A stretch of 35,511 bases of DNA from Brachionus koreanus. Taxonomy: Eukaryota; Rotifera; Eurotatoria; Ploima; Brachionidae. The position numbers and the translations under genes were made by a program. A model generated the notes under the pieces. It had not been told where the DNA came from and did not search any database. It worked only from the letters and a program-made list of their open reading frames with translations. This document shows, piece after piece, positions 23,621 through 32,911 of the stretch (the stretch's first letter is position 1; every line of letters begins with the position of its first letter). The stretch lies in contig PJRA01000160.1 in assembly GCA_016987375.1 (NCBI GenBank), positions 391,713 to 427,223 on the forward strand, given 5' to 3'.

Positions 23621-24023
23621 GATAAGCTACAGCAGGATACCTGCGGAGCGAGACTAGCTTTAGTCTGGCTATGGTAGCTATATATATAAAATAAAAAAAA
23701 ATATTGTCCGTGTTGAATTTAGTTATCCAAGTCTATACATATACAAATTAGCATTTCATTTATTTCAAGTAAAAATTTGTTTTTTTTTTTTTCTTTCTTT
23801 TTTTCAGCTTCTCTTTTCTTTTTCTCATATATTTTTTTGTGATTTTAAATTTAATTTAGAGTATTCGTAAGCCTCCTCGGTGGCTTACTTGCAGCATCAG
23901 GCCAGCATCCCAGCACTAGCAACGGCGGGTTCATCGATGGACACTAAGGTTTCAAACCGAGTATAGTCAAGGTAATTTTATTTTTTAATTAAGAGAATTC
24001 TCAATTCGCATTTCACTCGAATT

Positions 24024-25406
24024 CTAATTTCGCTCCATGTGTCTATCCAACTGACTTTTGAAACTGTTTAATGACCTCGCATTTATTATTTCACTCGGTA
24101 ATTCATTCCATCTTTTGATTACTCTATTTGTTAAGAAATTTTCACGTTGTTTTGTCTTAGTGAGTTGTTTGCTATACCTTTGTTTGTGTCCTCTGATATT
24201 GCTTGCTGGACCGGTCGTTGTGAGTGAATTGCATTTGTTAACAGGGTTTTGCCAGGTTACTAAGCTAAGTTGATTTATACATTTGAAAAATTCTATTAAG
24301 TCTCCTCTTTCTCGTCTTGCTTTTAGAGTCGTTAACCCAAGTCTTGCTAATCTTTGCTCATATTTTAAGTTCCTAATCTCAGGGACCAGCTTGGTTACAC
24401 GTCTTTGTACTTTTTCGAGTATCTCTATTTCTCTTTTCAGATATGGATTCCAAGCTGCAGCAGCATACTCTAGGTGAGGCCTAACGAAAGATACATACAA
24501 CTTTCGAAAGTTATTAATAGACCAGCACTTGAAAGCTTGCTTAAGTTGACCAAGAATAATATTAGCTCTGTTGGCTGCACGAGATACCTGATTATTCCAT
24601 TTAAGGTCATTCTTGAGATAGATGCCTAGGTCTCGCTCAATATCTGTTTTTTGCATTTGTATATTATGCATTCTTAAGCATATATTCGGGAAGACTTTGT
24701 TCTTGAAAAACATAAATTTGCATTTTTCTTCATTGAAACTCATCTGCCACTTTTTTGCCAATGTAATGAGTCTGTCTATATCGATTTGAAGGTTTTTTAC
24801 ATCGGTTTCATTTCTAATTGTGGCTATCAATTTAGTATCATCTGCGAAAAGCTTGATTGCGCTGTTAACTCCTTCAGGTAAATCATTTATAAAAATGGTA
24901 AAGAGAAGTGGACCAAGCACTGATCCCTGAGGAACACCACTTTTGACTTCTTTCCAGTCTGACGACACTTGACCCAATACAACTCTTTGTTTCCTACAGA
25001 AGAAGTCGGACAGCCAATTAAGAAGTTGTCCTCTGAAACCATAAGATTCAAGTTTCTTGATCAGTTCTCTATGCGAGACCTTGTCGAAAGCTTTAGCAAA
25101 GTCCATAAATACGACTGCTGAAGCGAAACCACAATTTAATGCTTCTGTTACAGAGTCGATTGTTTCAAGAAGGTTAGTTAAACATGATCGCTTAGTAACA
25201 AAGCCATGTTGTTGCGGGACAAGCAAGTCATATTTGATTAGATGGGCCATCATCGCCTCCTTGATTATTTTTTCCATTATTTTGCATGGTACTGAAGTTA
25301 GAGAGACTGGTCTATAGTTAACCGGATCAGTCCTCTTTCCTTTCTTGTATATAGGGGTTATGTTTGCCTCTTTCCAAGCATTAGGTAATTTGCCGGTATT
25401 TGCCAT
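24024..25406 (-). CDS. Reverse transcriptase, C-terminal part of non-LTR ORF2
   Basis: A 460-residue open frame, read inward from the truncation. The finger motif NYRPVSLTSVPCKIMEKII spans 30-48, the palm strand VVFMDFAKAFD has catalytic Asp at 102, the PQGSVLGPLLF block is at 159-169, and LFADDTKL has catalytic Asp 189-190. The thumb and linker follow (RDLGIYL, SFVRPHLEYAAAAWNPY, RRVTKLVPEIRNLKYEQRLA). All three catalytic aspartates are present and there is no internal stop over 1.38 kb, so insertion was recent. The first ATG is internal to the original ORF; the reading frame extends upstream through KIYL to about 25425. No endonuclease domain lies in the window, so the copy cannot be autonomous. 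Block order and the LEYAAAAWNPY/VQRRVTKL region point to the CR1/L2/jockey group, but the exact clade is unassigned. Confidence 0.9.
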   Translation of the reverse strand: MANTGKLPNAWKEANITPIYKKGKRTDPVNYRPVSLTSVPCKIMEKIIKEAMMAHLIKYDLLVPQQHGFVTKRSCLTNLLETIDSVTEALNCGFASAVVFMDFAKAFDKVSHRELIKKLESYGFRGQLLNWLSDFFCRKQRVVLGQVSSDWKEVKSGVPQGSVLGPLLFTIFINDLPEGVNSAIKLFADDTKLIATIRNETDVKNLQIDIDRLITLAKKWQMSFNEEKCKFMFFKNKVFPNICLRMHNIQMQKTDIERDLGIYLKNDLKWNNQVSRAANRANIILGQLKQAFKCWSINNFRKLYVSFVRPHLEYAAAAWNPYLKREIEILEKVQRRVTKLVPEIRNLKYEQRLARLGLTTLKARRERGDLIEFFKCINQLSLVTWQNPVNKCNSLTTTGPASNIRGHKQRYSKQLTKTKQRENFLTNRVIKRWNELPSEIINARSLNSFKSQLDRHMERN

Positions 25407-25408
25407 TA

Positions 25409-25851
25409 GGTAAATCTTCGTAATAATTTTTTATAAATTTCTTTTCTAATAAAATCGTCTCGAGCATCATCAATTAACTTTTTCATTTTATCAAAACTCT
25501 CAAGTTTTTTAGACTCCATGAATGCCGGATGATGAGATAGGATTTGTTTAATTTGATCTAATTTTATTTTTGCTGGCAAATCATATCCTAATTCTAACGC
25601 AATACTTTTTTACCCTTTGCTTTTCCCTATATTTTCACCATCTACATAATAAAGATCAAGAGTCTTTTCAGTATTATTTTCATCATACCAAGTCAATTGT
25701 TCACATGGACAGTATCCCCCTGGCTTTAACCTAAAATTCTATTCAATTAAGTATTTAAGAATTTTTTTAGAATTTAAATTTATACCTAAAATCGTCTAAT
25801 TTTACAGTTAGGGTGGAATGTATAATTTTACAGTTAGCATCCTTATCCTTA
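25409..25851 (-). pseudogene. Unidentified two-exon gene fragment interrupted by the LINE
   Basis: On the minus strand exon A (25786-25851) and exon B (25730 down to about 25409) flank a 55-nt intron (25731-25785) with donor TTTTAG|GTATAA and acceptor AATTTTAG|G. Splicing keeps frame and gives KLDDFRLKPGGYCPC across the junction. Exon B continues CEQLTWYDENN, LDLYYVDGENIGKSKG, then LGYDLPAKIKLDQIKQILSH and HPAFMESKKLESFDKM. A single in-frame TAA (25610-25612) breaks it. The frame is lost at 25406-25408, where LINE sequence begins. The residue mix is clearly protein-like. I do not recognise the family with confidence; a DDE-transposase-type protein is one possibility from a vague resemblance of the DGENIGKSKG...LPAKIKLD segment. 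The intron matches the mini-intron size of the PLAC8 gene nearby. Confidence 0.6.
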
Positions 25852-25969
25852 CTATATTTAAGTAAAAAATTGAATTATCTTTTATTTTGATTAATTTTTG
25901 TTATTATAGACAATTTAATGTCTCTTTTCGTGATTCTGAATTCTTTTTAGCTAGTTTAAAGGTAGATAT

Positions 25970-26184
25970 GGGTAGATATGTTTGATAAAATTCTGAGATA
26001 AAATCTCTTAAATAAGATACACTCAATATAAGGCTGTAAAGTTTCAGACCCCCTATCCAAAAAAATAAATTTTTAACCCCCCCTAAAATTTTGGCTAACC
26101 GGTTTTCATATACGTAGAATCTAAAAATGAGGTCGAAATCCAAATCTGAAGATAGTGTGGAAGTTTTGCATCGCGCGAACTTTA
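25970..26184 (-). repeat. Right arm of the ~215-bp inverted repeat pair
   Basis: This is the reverse complement of 22927-23145, with a few small indels. Just inside it, GGTAGATATG is tandemly duplicated (25961-25980). Together the arms delimit a 3.26-kb composite block (22927-26184). Confidence 0.9.
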
Positions 26185-26537
26185 AAGTTTTTGATGCGCT
26201 TTGAGAATCGTGGTCCATCTTATTGTAAAAATTAAGGGAAATAATCAAAACTCAACTTTGAATTCTAAAAAAGTCGATTTTTTCTTATTGTGTATTACTT
26301 GGCCAAAAATAATTATATAAACTATGATTATATTATAATTTTGTAGCTTATAGTCTCAGCTATCAATAGAGGGGTCGATTATTATATCAAGCTTTTGTAT
26401 TCATTAGTTATATGAATTTGATTGCTAAGTTTTTTGAGTTGGTCAACTTCCGGACCCTAGTACCCAAAAAGGACATAATTTAAAAACTAAAAAATATTTC
26501 TGGCATAAAATTTTTTCTAAAATTCAGAACAAAGAGC
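26185..26537. other. AT-rich intergenic stretch
   Basis: I see no coding frame, RNA gene or strong repeat between the inverted-repeat arm and the foldback element. Confidence 0.5.
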
Positions 26538-26871
26538 CATTGTGAATTTTAGAACAAAAACAAGAGCAAAAATTTAGAATTAAAATAACTTTTTTCCTAA
26601 GTGTCTAAAAATCGTTCTCCAAAATGTATCAGCCGATACAAGGTATCTATCACTCAAATTTAGCCTGTGTAAAAACTCTGCTATGGTGCAAAAAGTATAT
26701 GATTTAAAAAAATATTAAAACTAAATTGCACATATTTTGCACGGACAAAATTTGGATGATACAAGCCTTGCATCAGCTGATACATTTTGCAGAACGATTT
26801 TTAGACACTTAGAAAAAAAGTTATTTTAATTTTAAATTTTTGCTTTTGTTTTTGTTCTAAAATTCACAATG
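26538..26871. mobile_element. 334-bp foldback/MITE-like element
   Basis: The two halves are imperfect reverse complements over about 130 nt each. Both ends read CATTGTGAATTTTAGAACAA in the inward direction. Matching internal blocks include AAGTGTCTAAAAATCGTTCT and AAAATGTATCAGC. About 70 nt of centre contains ACTAAATTGCACA. No protein frame is present, so this would be a non-autonomous element. No clear target-site duplication is seen outside the ends. Confidence 0.75.
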
Positions 26872-28250
26872 TCGTACAAAAAACAAATAAAGAATGTAAA
26901 TTTATAATTTGATTAGATCGGAAGAGGCGATCGAAACCCACATGTTCTTTTTATCACCATGAGTTCTTTAATATTGAAAGATAATTTAAGACTTGAATCT
27001 TAGATTGAAAATGAAATTAAGTATCTTGATTTAAAAATTCAAATAAATTAAAAAATTTAGAATTAAATGAAAAATTAAAAAAAAGGAAAACTTCATTTAT
27101 TTATATTTGGCTTAAACTTAGTTGTTTTATTGCAAAATTAATGAATATTTAGATAAATAAAAAAAATATTAAGAAATTAAAGAAATTTATAAAGATAGAT
27201 AAATTTTTTGTTTAAAGATAACCTTTTAATTTAGATAAAAATAAAACAATCCTCCTACAAAAAAATTAGTTTTCAAACAAAAAATAAATTAAAGACGCGA
27301 CAAACTAAGACTAGAAATTTGCATACAAATTGTATTTATTTTGTTTTTTTTCAAAGATGAACAAAGATGATTCTAACCCCTTGAAGGGAAAAACACATTC
27401 AATCTAAGTGTTCAGATTTAAGCTGACTACAGCTTTGAAATTTCATCAAACACAAAACTTGTTTAACATATCAAATGAAAAATATTTTTGAAATTAAATT
27501 CTGAAAAATTAATCAAAAATCTCACTTCAGTTTAATTTATAGTGAAGTTTGTTCAGCTTAATGCTAAATACTTTACTGCTAAAAACTACTAATTTTTAGC
27601 AAAAAGAAAATACTCAAATATAATCAATTGTTTTTTAAAATAACAAAAATGTTTACAGTGTCCTCATTGTATTTTATTTTAAAATTATCAATTAGATATC
27701 TTTATTTTGAATATGAGTTGTTATTTTTTATTTTTATTTGCATTTTGATTTGTAAAAATATTTTTCTGCACTCTTTTTAAGTTTTTTTTTAAATATTTTG
27801 AATTTATTTTTTATTAAAAAACATCTCTGCTCTTGAAAATGCTCGATTTTTATAATTTTTAGTTTTAAATAAAAAAAAATAATAAACGGGTTATCTATTA
27901 TTTAATTATCAATTCAGAAATTTTATTCAAGTTTCTAATTCAATTTAAAACACTATTACTAATAAAAGTTGCAAAATATTAGAAACAGATAGAAAATTTA
28001 TCTGCTGAAATTTTCGGCTAATATCTTTAAATTTTTCTTTATAAAAAAAAATTTATCTTTTATTTGAACTAAGAATTTTAGGAAAAAAGCTTACGGATTT
28101 TAAATTATCTATTTTTTTTTATAGAAACAAACTTTCGATTGACGACACAAGTACTGCGTAATCTTTTGTTTTAAACTAGTATAAATAAAATGAAAACAAA
28201 AATAAATTTAAATATAAAACTATATTTTTGAACCCAAAAATTCTACTAAA
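26872..28250. other. AT-rich intergenic region upstream of the PLAC8 gene
   Basis: I see no supportable gene here. The sequence is dominated by A/T runs. A 12-mer AGATCGGAAGAG at 26915-26926 equals the start of a common sequencing adapter but does not continue as one. Confidence 0.5.
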
Positions 28251-28678
28251 ATGGCGTAAATTTTCTTCTTAATTTCTATTAGATTCATCTATAAGTATTA
28301 TAAATTTAAATTTAAGATTTACAACTCAACCAACTCAAGGCGAATGGAAGCAAGGAACTTTTGATTGTTGTTCAGACTGTGGCGAATGTGTTTTTGCTTA
28401 CTTTTGTCTACCATGCTACAACTTTACTGTAGCCAAAGCGGCCGGGGAGAGCACTGGATGTGCTATTCTAGCTTTGTGTTTTGGTATTACATTGTGTTGC
28501 ATCAGAGGAAGTGTTCGTGAAAAATATGGCATTGAGGTAATAATCAATTAAATTAGACAGCAAAAATTCTAATTGAAAACTTGTTTTTTTCCAGGGCTCA
28601 GCAGTGAATGACTTTTTGTGTACAGTTTGCTGTCCAATGTGTACCGCAATACAAATAAAGCATGAGTGCACTCATTAG
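28251..28678 (+). CDS. PLAC8 (cornifelin-like) family small Cys-rich protein, three exons
   Basis: The exons are 28251-28255, 28317-28536 and 28595-28678, giving 102 residues. Introns are 61 nt (GTAAAT...TTTAAG) and 58 nt (GTAATA...TTCCAG). The first exon is only ATGGC; the acceptor at 28316 is the one that restores frame, giving MAFTTQPTQGEWKQGTFDCC. The domain order is that of PLAC8 proteins: W-x-GTFDCC (12-20), FCLPC (31-35) as the CxPC-type Cys motif, AKAAGES (41-47), a hydrophobic segment with Cys pairs (49-63), R-x-KYGIEGS (69-77) and DFLCTVCCPMC (81-91). The length equals the family norm. Members are small plasma-membrane-associated proteins linked to growth, ion or metal handling; the role here cannot be read. 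A poly(A) signal follows at 28702. Confidence 0.9.
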
Positions 28679-28701
28679 ATTTTAGCCCAGCAGACATTTA
28701 A

Positions 28702-28707
28702 AATAAA
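28702..28707 (+). terminator. Poly(A) signal of the PLAC8-family gene
   Basis: Canonical AATAAA, 24 nt after the TAG stop at 28676-28678, in the correct orientation for a very short 3' UTR. Confidence 0.65.
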
Positions 28708-29429
28708 ACATTTAACTTCAATTTCAGTTGATTTCAAGTCAGAAAATTGATTTTTTATTTAAAAAATCTAAATGTTGACTTTTACTTTTATTTAAGAAAA
28801 AAATTTTAATTTTTTAATTGAAATCTCCAAATTTTCAAATTTCAAAGAAAAATTTCTAAAAAAAATTAATTAATATTTTATTTAAACAGAAATATTTATA
28901 ACAATGTATCAATGTGCTAACCTTGAGTTTTTCTTATCTTCTGGACATGTTATAAAATGCATTAGTAAAGAGAAGTCAGTCTGCAAAATATTGTACTAAT
29001 ACCATATACCAATACCATCGCGAAAAATAGCGATTTAACTCTATATTATTTAATTTGAATTTCGAAAATTTTACATACCTTTTTTGATTTTTTTCAAACC
29101 TTATTTGTTACGTGATGTTTATTAATATATTTTTTGACTCAATTTTAACTTAAAAATAAAAATTGATCCCAACTGATTGTTCAGAATTTAGTATTGTTTT
29201 CAAATCTGCAAAAAAAAATAGGGATTGGGGGTAAACCGCGAAGGAGATAAAAAAAAACTGAAACAAACCCAAAATTTTACCATTTTTTAACCAAGTCATT
29301 GTAAAATTGTAAAATAAAAGCATTATATCTCAAATAAGCCACTATATTGTAGAAGAGATTATTTTCTATCAGAATTGGTGCAATACTATTAGGATATGCG
29401 TATTAATACTCTTCATTTCTCTGTAAAAT
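28708..29429. other. AT-rich intergenic region
   Basis: I see no gene. The left part of a diverged foldback element may begin near 29300 (CATTGTAAAATTG), but its match to the partner arm is weak. Confidence 0.4.
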
Positions 29430-29620
29430 GCACATCATTTAAAAAAACAATAGATAAAATTTGAACTAAATTGCACAGTTTTTGCAGAGCTTAAAATTTG
29501 TTTGTACAAACTTGTACAACATAATACTGTTTACAGAACCATTTTTGCACAACTAGAAAAATAATTCTATAGTTTTTCCTTTTTTGTACTGTAATTTTTG
29601 TACTAGGATTTCACATTGCC
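29430..29620. mobile_element. Diverged relative of the 26538 foldback element
   Basis: It shares ACTAAATTGCACA, then TTTTGCA, TACAGAAC(C/G)ATTTTT, a run ending in TTTTTGT(A/T)CTA and the terminal TTCACA(T/A)TG with the right half of 26538-26871, in the same order and spacing. The internal GTACAA...TACTGTTTACA block also matches the palindrome at 35201-35319, which links all three. Confidence 0.55.
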
Positions 29621-29857
29621 AAAATTAATCATAATCTATAAGATTTTAATGTTATTTAAAAATTTTAAAAGATAGATTAGAATTTATATAGCAAATAATG
29701 ATATTTTTTTATTAAAATATATCAAATTGAAAAATTTTTAAAAAATCAAGTAAAAATTAAAAAAAGATACAGTTTTGTAAAAAAATTAAGAAACGACCTA
29801 TATTTTTATTGTTTATTTGGGTTTGAATTGTAATAGAATGGGGAAGGATTGAAACAT

Positions 29858-30040
29858 TACTTAAAAAACTAAACTCATCATTTTTTTTCCTTTCCTCTTC
29901 CTTTCCTTTTCCTCTTCCTCTTCTTCTCTTTAAAGTTAATTAGCATAATTTATTATTTTCTTTTTAATATTTCGTTTTCCAAGATAAGAAGAGGAAAGGA
30001 AGAAGAAAGGAAAGAAATCGATGAATTTAGTTTAAAACAT
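29858..30040. repeat. Foldback repeat with polypyrimidine/polypurine arms
   Basis: The left arm (about 29858-29930: AAACTCATC, then TTTCCTTTCCTCTTCC tracts) is complementary to the right arm (about 29983-30040: GAAGAGGAAAGGAAG tracts, then GATGAATTTAGTTT). Similarity continues a little further outward (GATTGAAACATTAC versus the complement of GTATATTGAAACC). The 52-nt centre is AT-rich. The arm pairing includes non-tract flanks, so it is more than two chance purine runs. Confidence 0.65.
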
Positions 30041-30329
30041 ACTGTATATTGAAACCATTTTTTGTCGGCTAAATTCTTTTTCAATCAGATCAAAATAAAA
30101 AAAATGGACTGAAATGACAATCCATTCATCTGTTATTTTAATTAGAAAAAGAAAATACAAATTACTATATAATTTTTTAAATTGTGAAAAAGTTAAGAAA
30201 ATAGTCGAATGATGCTTTTAATAACGTGTTAAACAGCCATTATTTTTCAAACACTCACTAATTATTTTTGGCATTAAGGCTACTAAGTTCTAAAATGAAT
30301 CTTGGTATATTATTTAGAATACATGAGAA

Positions 30330-31045
30330 GATTTCCTTCAACTCTTCTAATGACTTTGACTCTTGCTTTGCAATGTCTATAGAGCCAGCTCCATAAATTT
30401 TCAATGCAATTCAGGTCTAAACTGTTTGCAGGCCAAAATAAGACTTGAATATTTAGATTTAGAACCATTCCTTAACTATTCTGGCACGATGACAAGGCGC
30501 ATTTTATTTTTCTTTCAACAAATCCATCGATGGAAGTTAGTTATTTCATAAAATATCAGCATTTCTCGGAGAGTTAAGCCATTCGACAAATATAGGAAAA
30601 ATTCCTAGACCATTGTAGCTCATACAAAACCATATTCCAATAGAACCACTTCCTTGCTTTGTTCGTTTAATCTAATCTTCATTAAATTCTTCTGATGGCA
30701 TCCTTTTTATCTGAATTCGATTTTATCTATTGTCTGATTCAATGCATTCCGTCAGTGAACATTATTTCTATCCATTTAGCCTTGTTTCATGATTTTACAT
30801 TTTAAATTTTGGTTTTCTGCACACTTCCATTCGATTTTTTCTTTCTAATAATCTTCGTCAAACCAGAGAATCTGATTCTATTTTGCCATTTGACAGTTTC
30901 CAGTTATGAGCTAAAATGTGTGATGGTGAAGATCTATTTTTTTTACTAAACGGACTAATTGGCGATCATCTTTGTTTGTAGATATCTTAGGTCTTCCAGA
31001 TCTTAGACGATTGTGGTATAAATTTGTTTGTTTATAACGATCATG
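30330..31045 (-). pseudogene. Degenerate Tc1/mariner-superfamily transposase
   Basis: Read on the minus strand from 31045 downward, the remnants come in native order but in shifting frames. First is the N-terminal HTH region with RSGRPKISTNKDDRQLVRLV. Then comes KQGSGSIGIWFCMSYNGLG (the GGG/GSxMxWG..S catalytic neighbourhood), then NAPCHRARIVKEWF (second catalytic Asp block, QDNAPCH-type with the first residues lost). Last is WPANSLDLNCIENLWSW at 30384-30434 (the WPxxSPDLNPIEN motif with two substitutions). Stops and frameshifts between blocks show it is dead. Terminal inverted repeats were not found with confidence. Confidence 0.85.
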
Positions 31046-31123
31046 AATGCACATTAATTAAACTGGTTGTGCAAATTTATTGATTTAAATAATTGGATTT
31101 GGCAGTCAAGCGATCAAATGTGG

Positions 31124-31172
31124 GATCATAAAAATAATTTTTTTTTTTAAATTATGAAAAAACAGGTCATAA
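31124..31172 (+). repeat. tRNA 5'-flank duplication, copy A (copy B at 34519-34566, minus strand)
   Basis: The block GATCATAAAAATAAT, a T-run, AAATTATGAAA(A/G)A, ACAGGTCATAA is shared by the degenerate tRNA at 31173 and, in inverted orientation, the intact tRNA at 34425-34518. Flank and tRNA were therefore duplicated together, by DNA-level duplication rather than by retroposition of the RNA alone. Confidence 0.8.
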
Positions 31173-31256
31173 GCCTCAATAGCGCAGTCTATAGCGCGTC
31201 AGCTTCACAAACTAAATATCATTTGAAGAAGTTATTTGGAGGCCGTGAGTTCCATC
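31173..31256 (+). pseudogene. Degenerate tRNA-Met copy
   Basis: The 5' part GCCTCAATAGCGCAGTC is intact, but D-loop GG is changed to TA, the anticodon is disrupted (AGCTTCACAAACT instead of AGTCTCATAATCT) and the acceptor 3' strand is lost. A counterpart of the 21-nt insertion is recognisable (AATATCATTTGAAG...GTTATTTGGAGG), so it descends from an insertion-bearing gene. The upstream 49 nt (31124-31172) match the flank of the intact tRNA at 34425-34518. Confidence 0.8.
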
Positions 31257-32911
31257 TGAAATGTTTAGAGATGTTTAGTAAGCTAGAAATTATTAAACTA
31301 AAGCTTCTAAAAATAAACTGTTTGCATTTTCATCAAAACCATCAGAAAGTTTGCTGAATTTTAACAAACAGTTTGCACACGGTACTTGATTTTATCTAAA
31401 TATATATTGAAAAACCATTCTTGTTCATTTATATTTTGTATTTAACTAATGTATATTTTAAATTATATATATTTTATATTTCGGCTACCAGGGTGGCCAC
31501 TTTCTATTTTAGAAAAATAAAGCAATCAAAAATCTCTAATTATATCTCTTTATTTGTTCGGTTGTAATACACTTCACCATCCTTACAAGGTGCATAGATT
31601 TCTTCTTTATTTATTTTCATCAAATTATGAAAAAATAAAACAAAAAGAATTTGAATTAAAAAATTTGAATTTATTTAATTTCTATTTATTCAAAAAAATT
31701 TACATTTCATTTTCAAAAAAGAATATAAATTATTTTCTAATTCATATTTTTGATTACAAATTTACAAACCTTTAAAAAAAAAGTATGTATCTAAAATATA
31801 ATTCAGCTACTTCAGTGAAGATTGTATCAGCTGATTTCAAGTCTATTAAGGTTTGTTATTTTACTGAAACAGAGAAGTATTTTTTTATCAATCAAAAAAA
31901 AAATTTCGTTATCTGTATCTTCTTGTGCGATATGCAGCCTCATTAACCAAAAAACAACTCAGTTGCATTCAATTATCACCATTTTGACAATCTTTTATTA
32001 AGTTTGTTTTGGCGGAAGGTTATTTTCAGTCATTTAGCAGGTTTGCTGAGCGGTCTCATTTTTATACCGCGAAAGAATAAAACCAAATTTATGGGCTAGG
32101 TTAAAAATACCATTAGAAAAACTTATAGCTAATTAAGAAAAAATTTTCATAGTTTTTCTACTTTGTCTTTGACCATTAAAAATTAAGTTTAATTAAAAAA
32201 TAATAATAAATTTAAAAAGAAAATAGGGATTAAAAATTTATTTTTTTGACAATATTTTTGGAAATTAAGGGTTGCCAATTAAAAATACATGAATTATAAA
32301 TTATAAATTTTAATACTAAATAAATGGTCTAAAGATAATTTTTTCTTGTTCGCAGAGGATATTTCTAGAATATCAGTCGAAGAATGAGACTTTGGTTCGT
32401 AGATAATAAGTAATTAAAGTAAATTAAGTAAATTTAATTTATTCTTATACTAGTGTGAAGACTCCGCAATATAAGATTTAGGAACTATTTTTTTTATTTG
32501 AAAAAAAATGGAAAGTTTATAAAAAATAAAGAGCAAAAAAACCTCGTTGCTCGTTCGAACTCTGCAAGCGGAACTCGCCACCGCTTGCCTTCCTTGATCA
32601 TTAGAATCTAGATTAGTTCCCAGATTTTACTCGAACAAAAAAAATTCTTTGCTATTTGCTTTAAACATCCGACATTTTTAGAAATTGTTTTAAATATAAT
32701 CTTTTTTAAATCAAGATTCTAAAGAAAATTAAGAATAAAATTGTTTATTACAAGCAAAAAATAGCGAAAATAGGAATTTTTTAAAAATTAAATCTATAAG
32801 CCATTTAAACAAACAATTTAGAAAAGAAAAAAATAAAATTGTTATGGACTTGAAAACAAATTTTAATCTTTTGGTTTTTTTTTTAAAGATAAATGATACA
32901 AATGCTATTTT
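31257..32911. other. AT-rich intergenic region
   Basis: No supportable gene. A possible hAT-like terminus CAGGGTGGCCAC is at 31489-31500 without a visible partner. A GC-rich hairpin GCAAGCGG/CCGCTTGC is at 32564-32588. Short frames here are AT-driven. Confidence 0.45.
32564..32588. other. Perfect GC-rich hairpin
   Basis: Arms GCAAGCGG (32564-32571) and CCGCTTGC (32581-32588) enclose the nine-base loop AACTCGCCA. The stem stands out against AT-rich surroundings. Function unknown. Confidence 0.6.

Larger units (their letters stand above)
23597..25425 (-). mobile_element. 5'-truncated non-LTR (CR1/jockey-like) retrotransposon
   Basis: The element holds the C-terminal part of ORF2 (24024-25406), a 3' UTR of about 430 nt and an (ATT)n tail at 23597-23620. 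The 3' UTR has a perfect hairpin GTAAGCC/GGCTTAC at 23867-23888. Near the tail it has the hairpin GCAGG-TAT-CCTGC followed by CTGTAGC. The 5' boundary is near 25410-25425, where the RT frame meets the frame of an unrelated gene fragment on the same strand. The endonuclease domain and RT N terminus are missing, as usual for incomplete reverse transcription. I saw no clear target-site duplication. Confidence 0.85.

Noticed and set aside
31554..31775. Plus-strand 73-codon frame rich in Phe, Lys, Asn and Ile
   Set aside because: Low-complexity composition typical of AT-rich non-coding DNA.
32340..32400. Possible exon after TTCTTGTTCGCAG with frame RIFLEYQSKNETLVRR
   Set aside because: Only 16 codons before a stop, with no matching neighbours or recognisable family.
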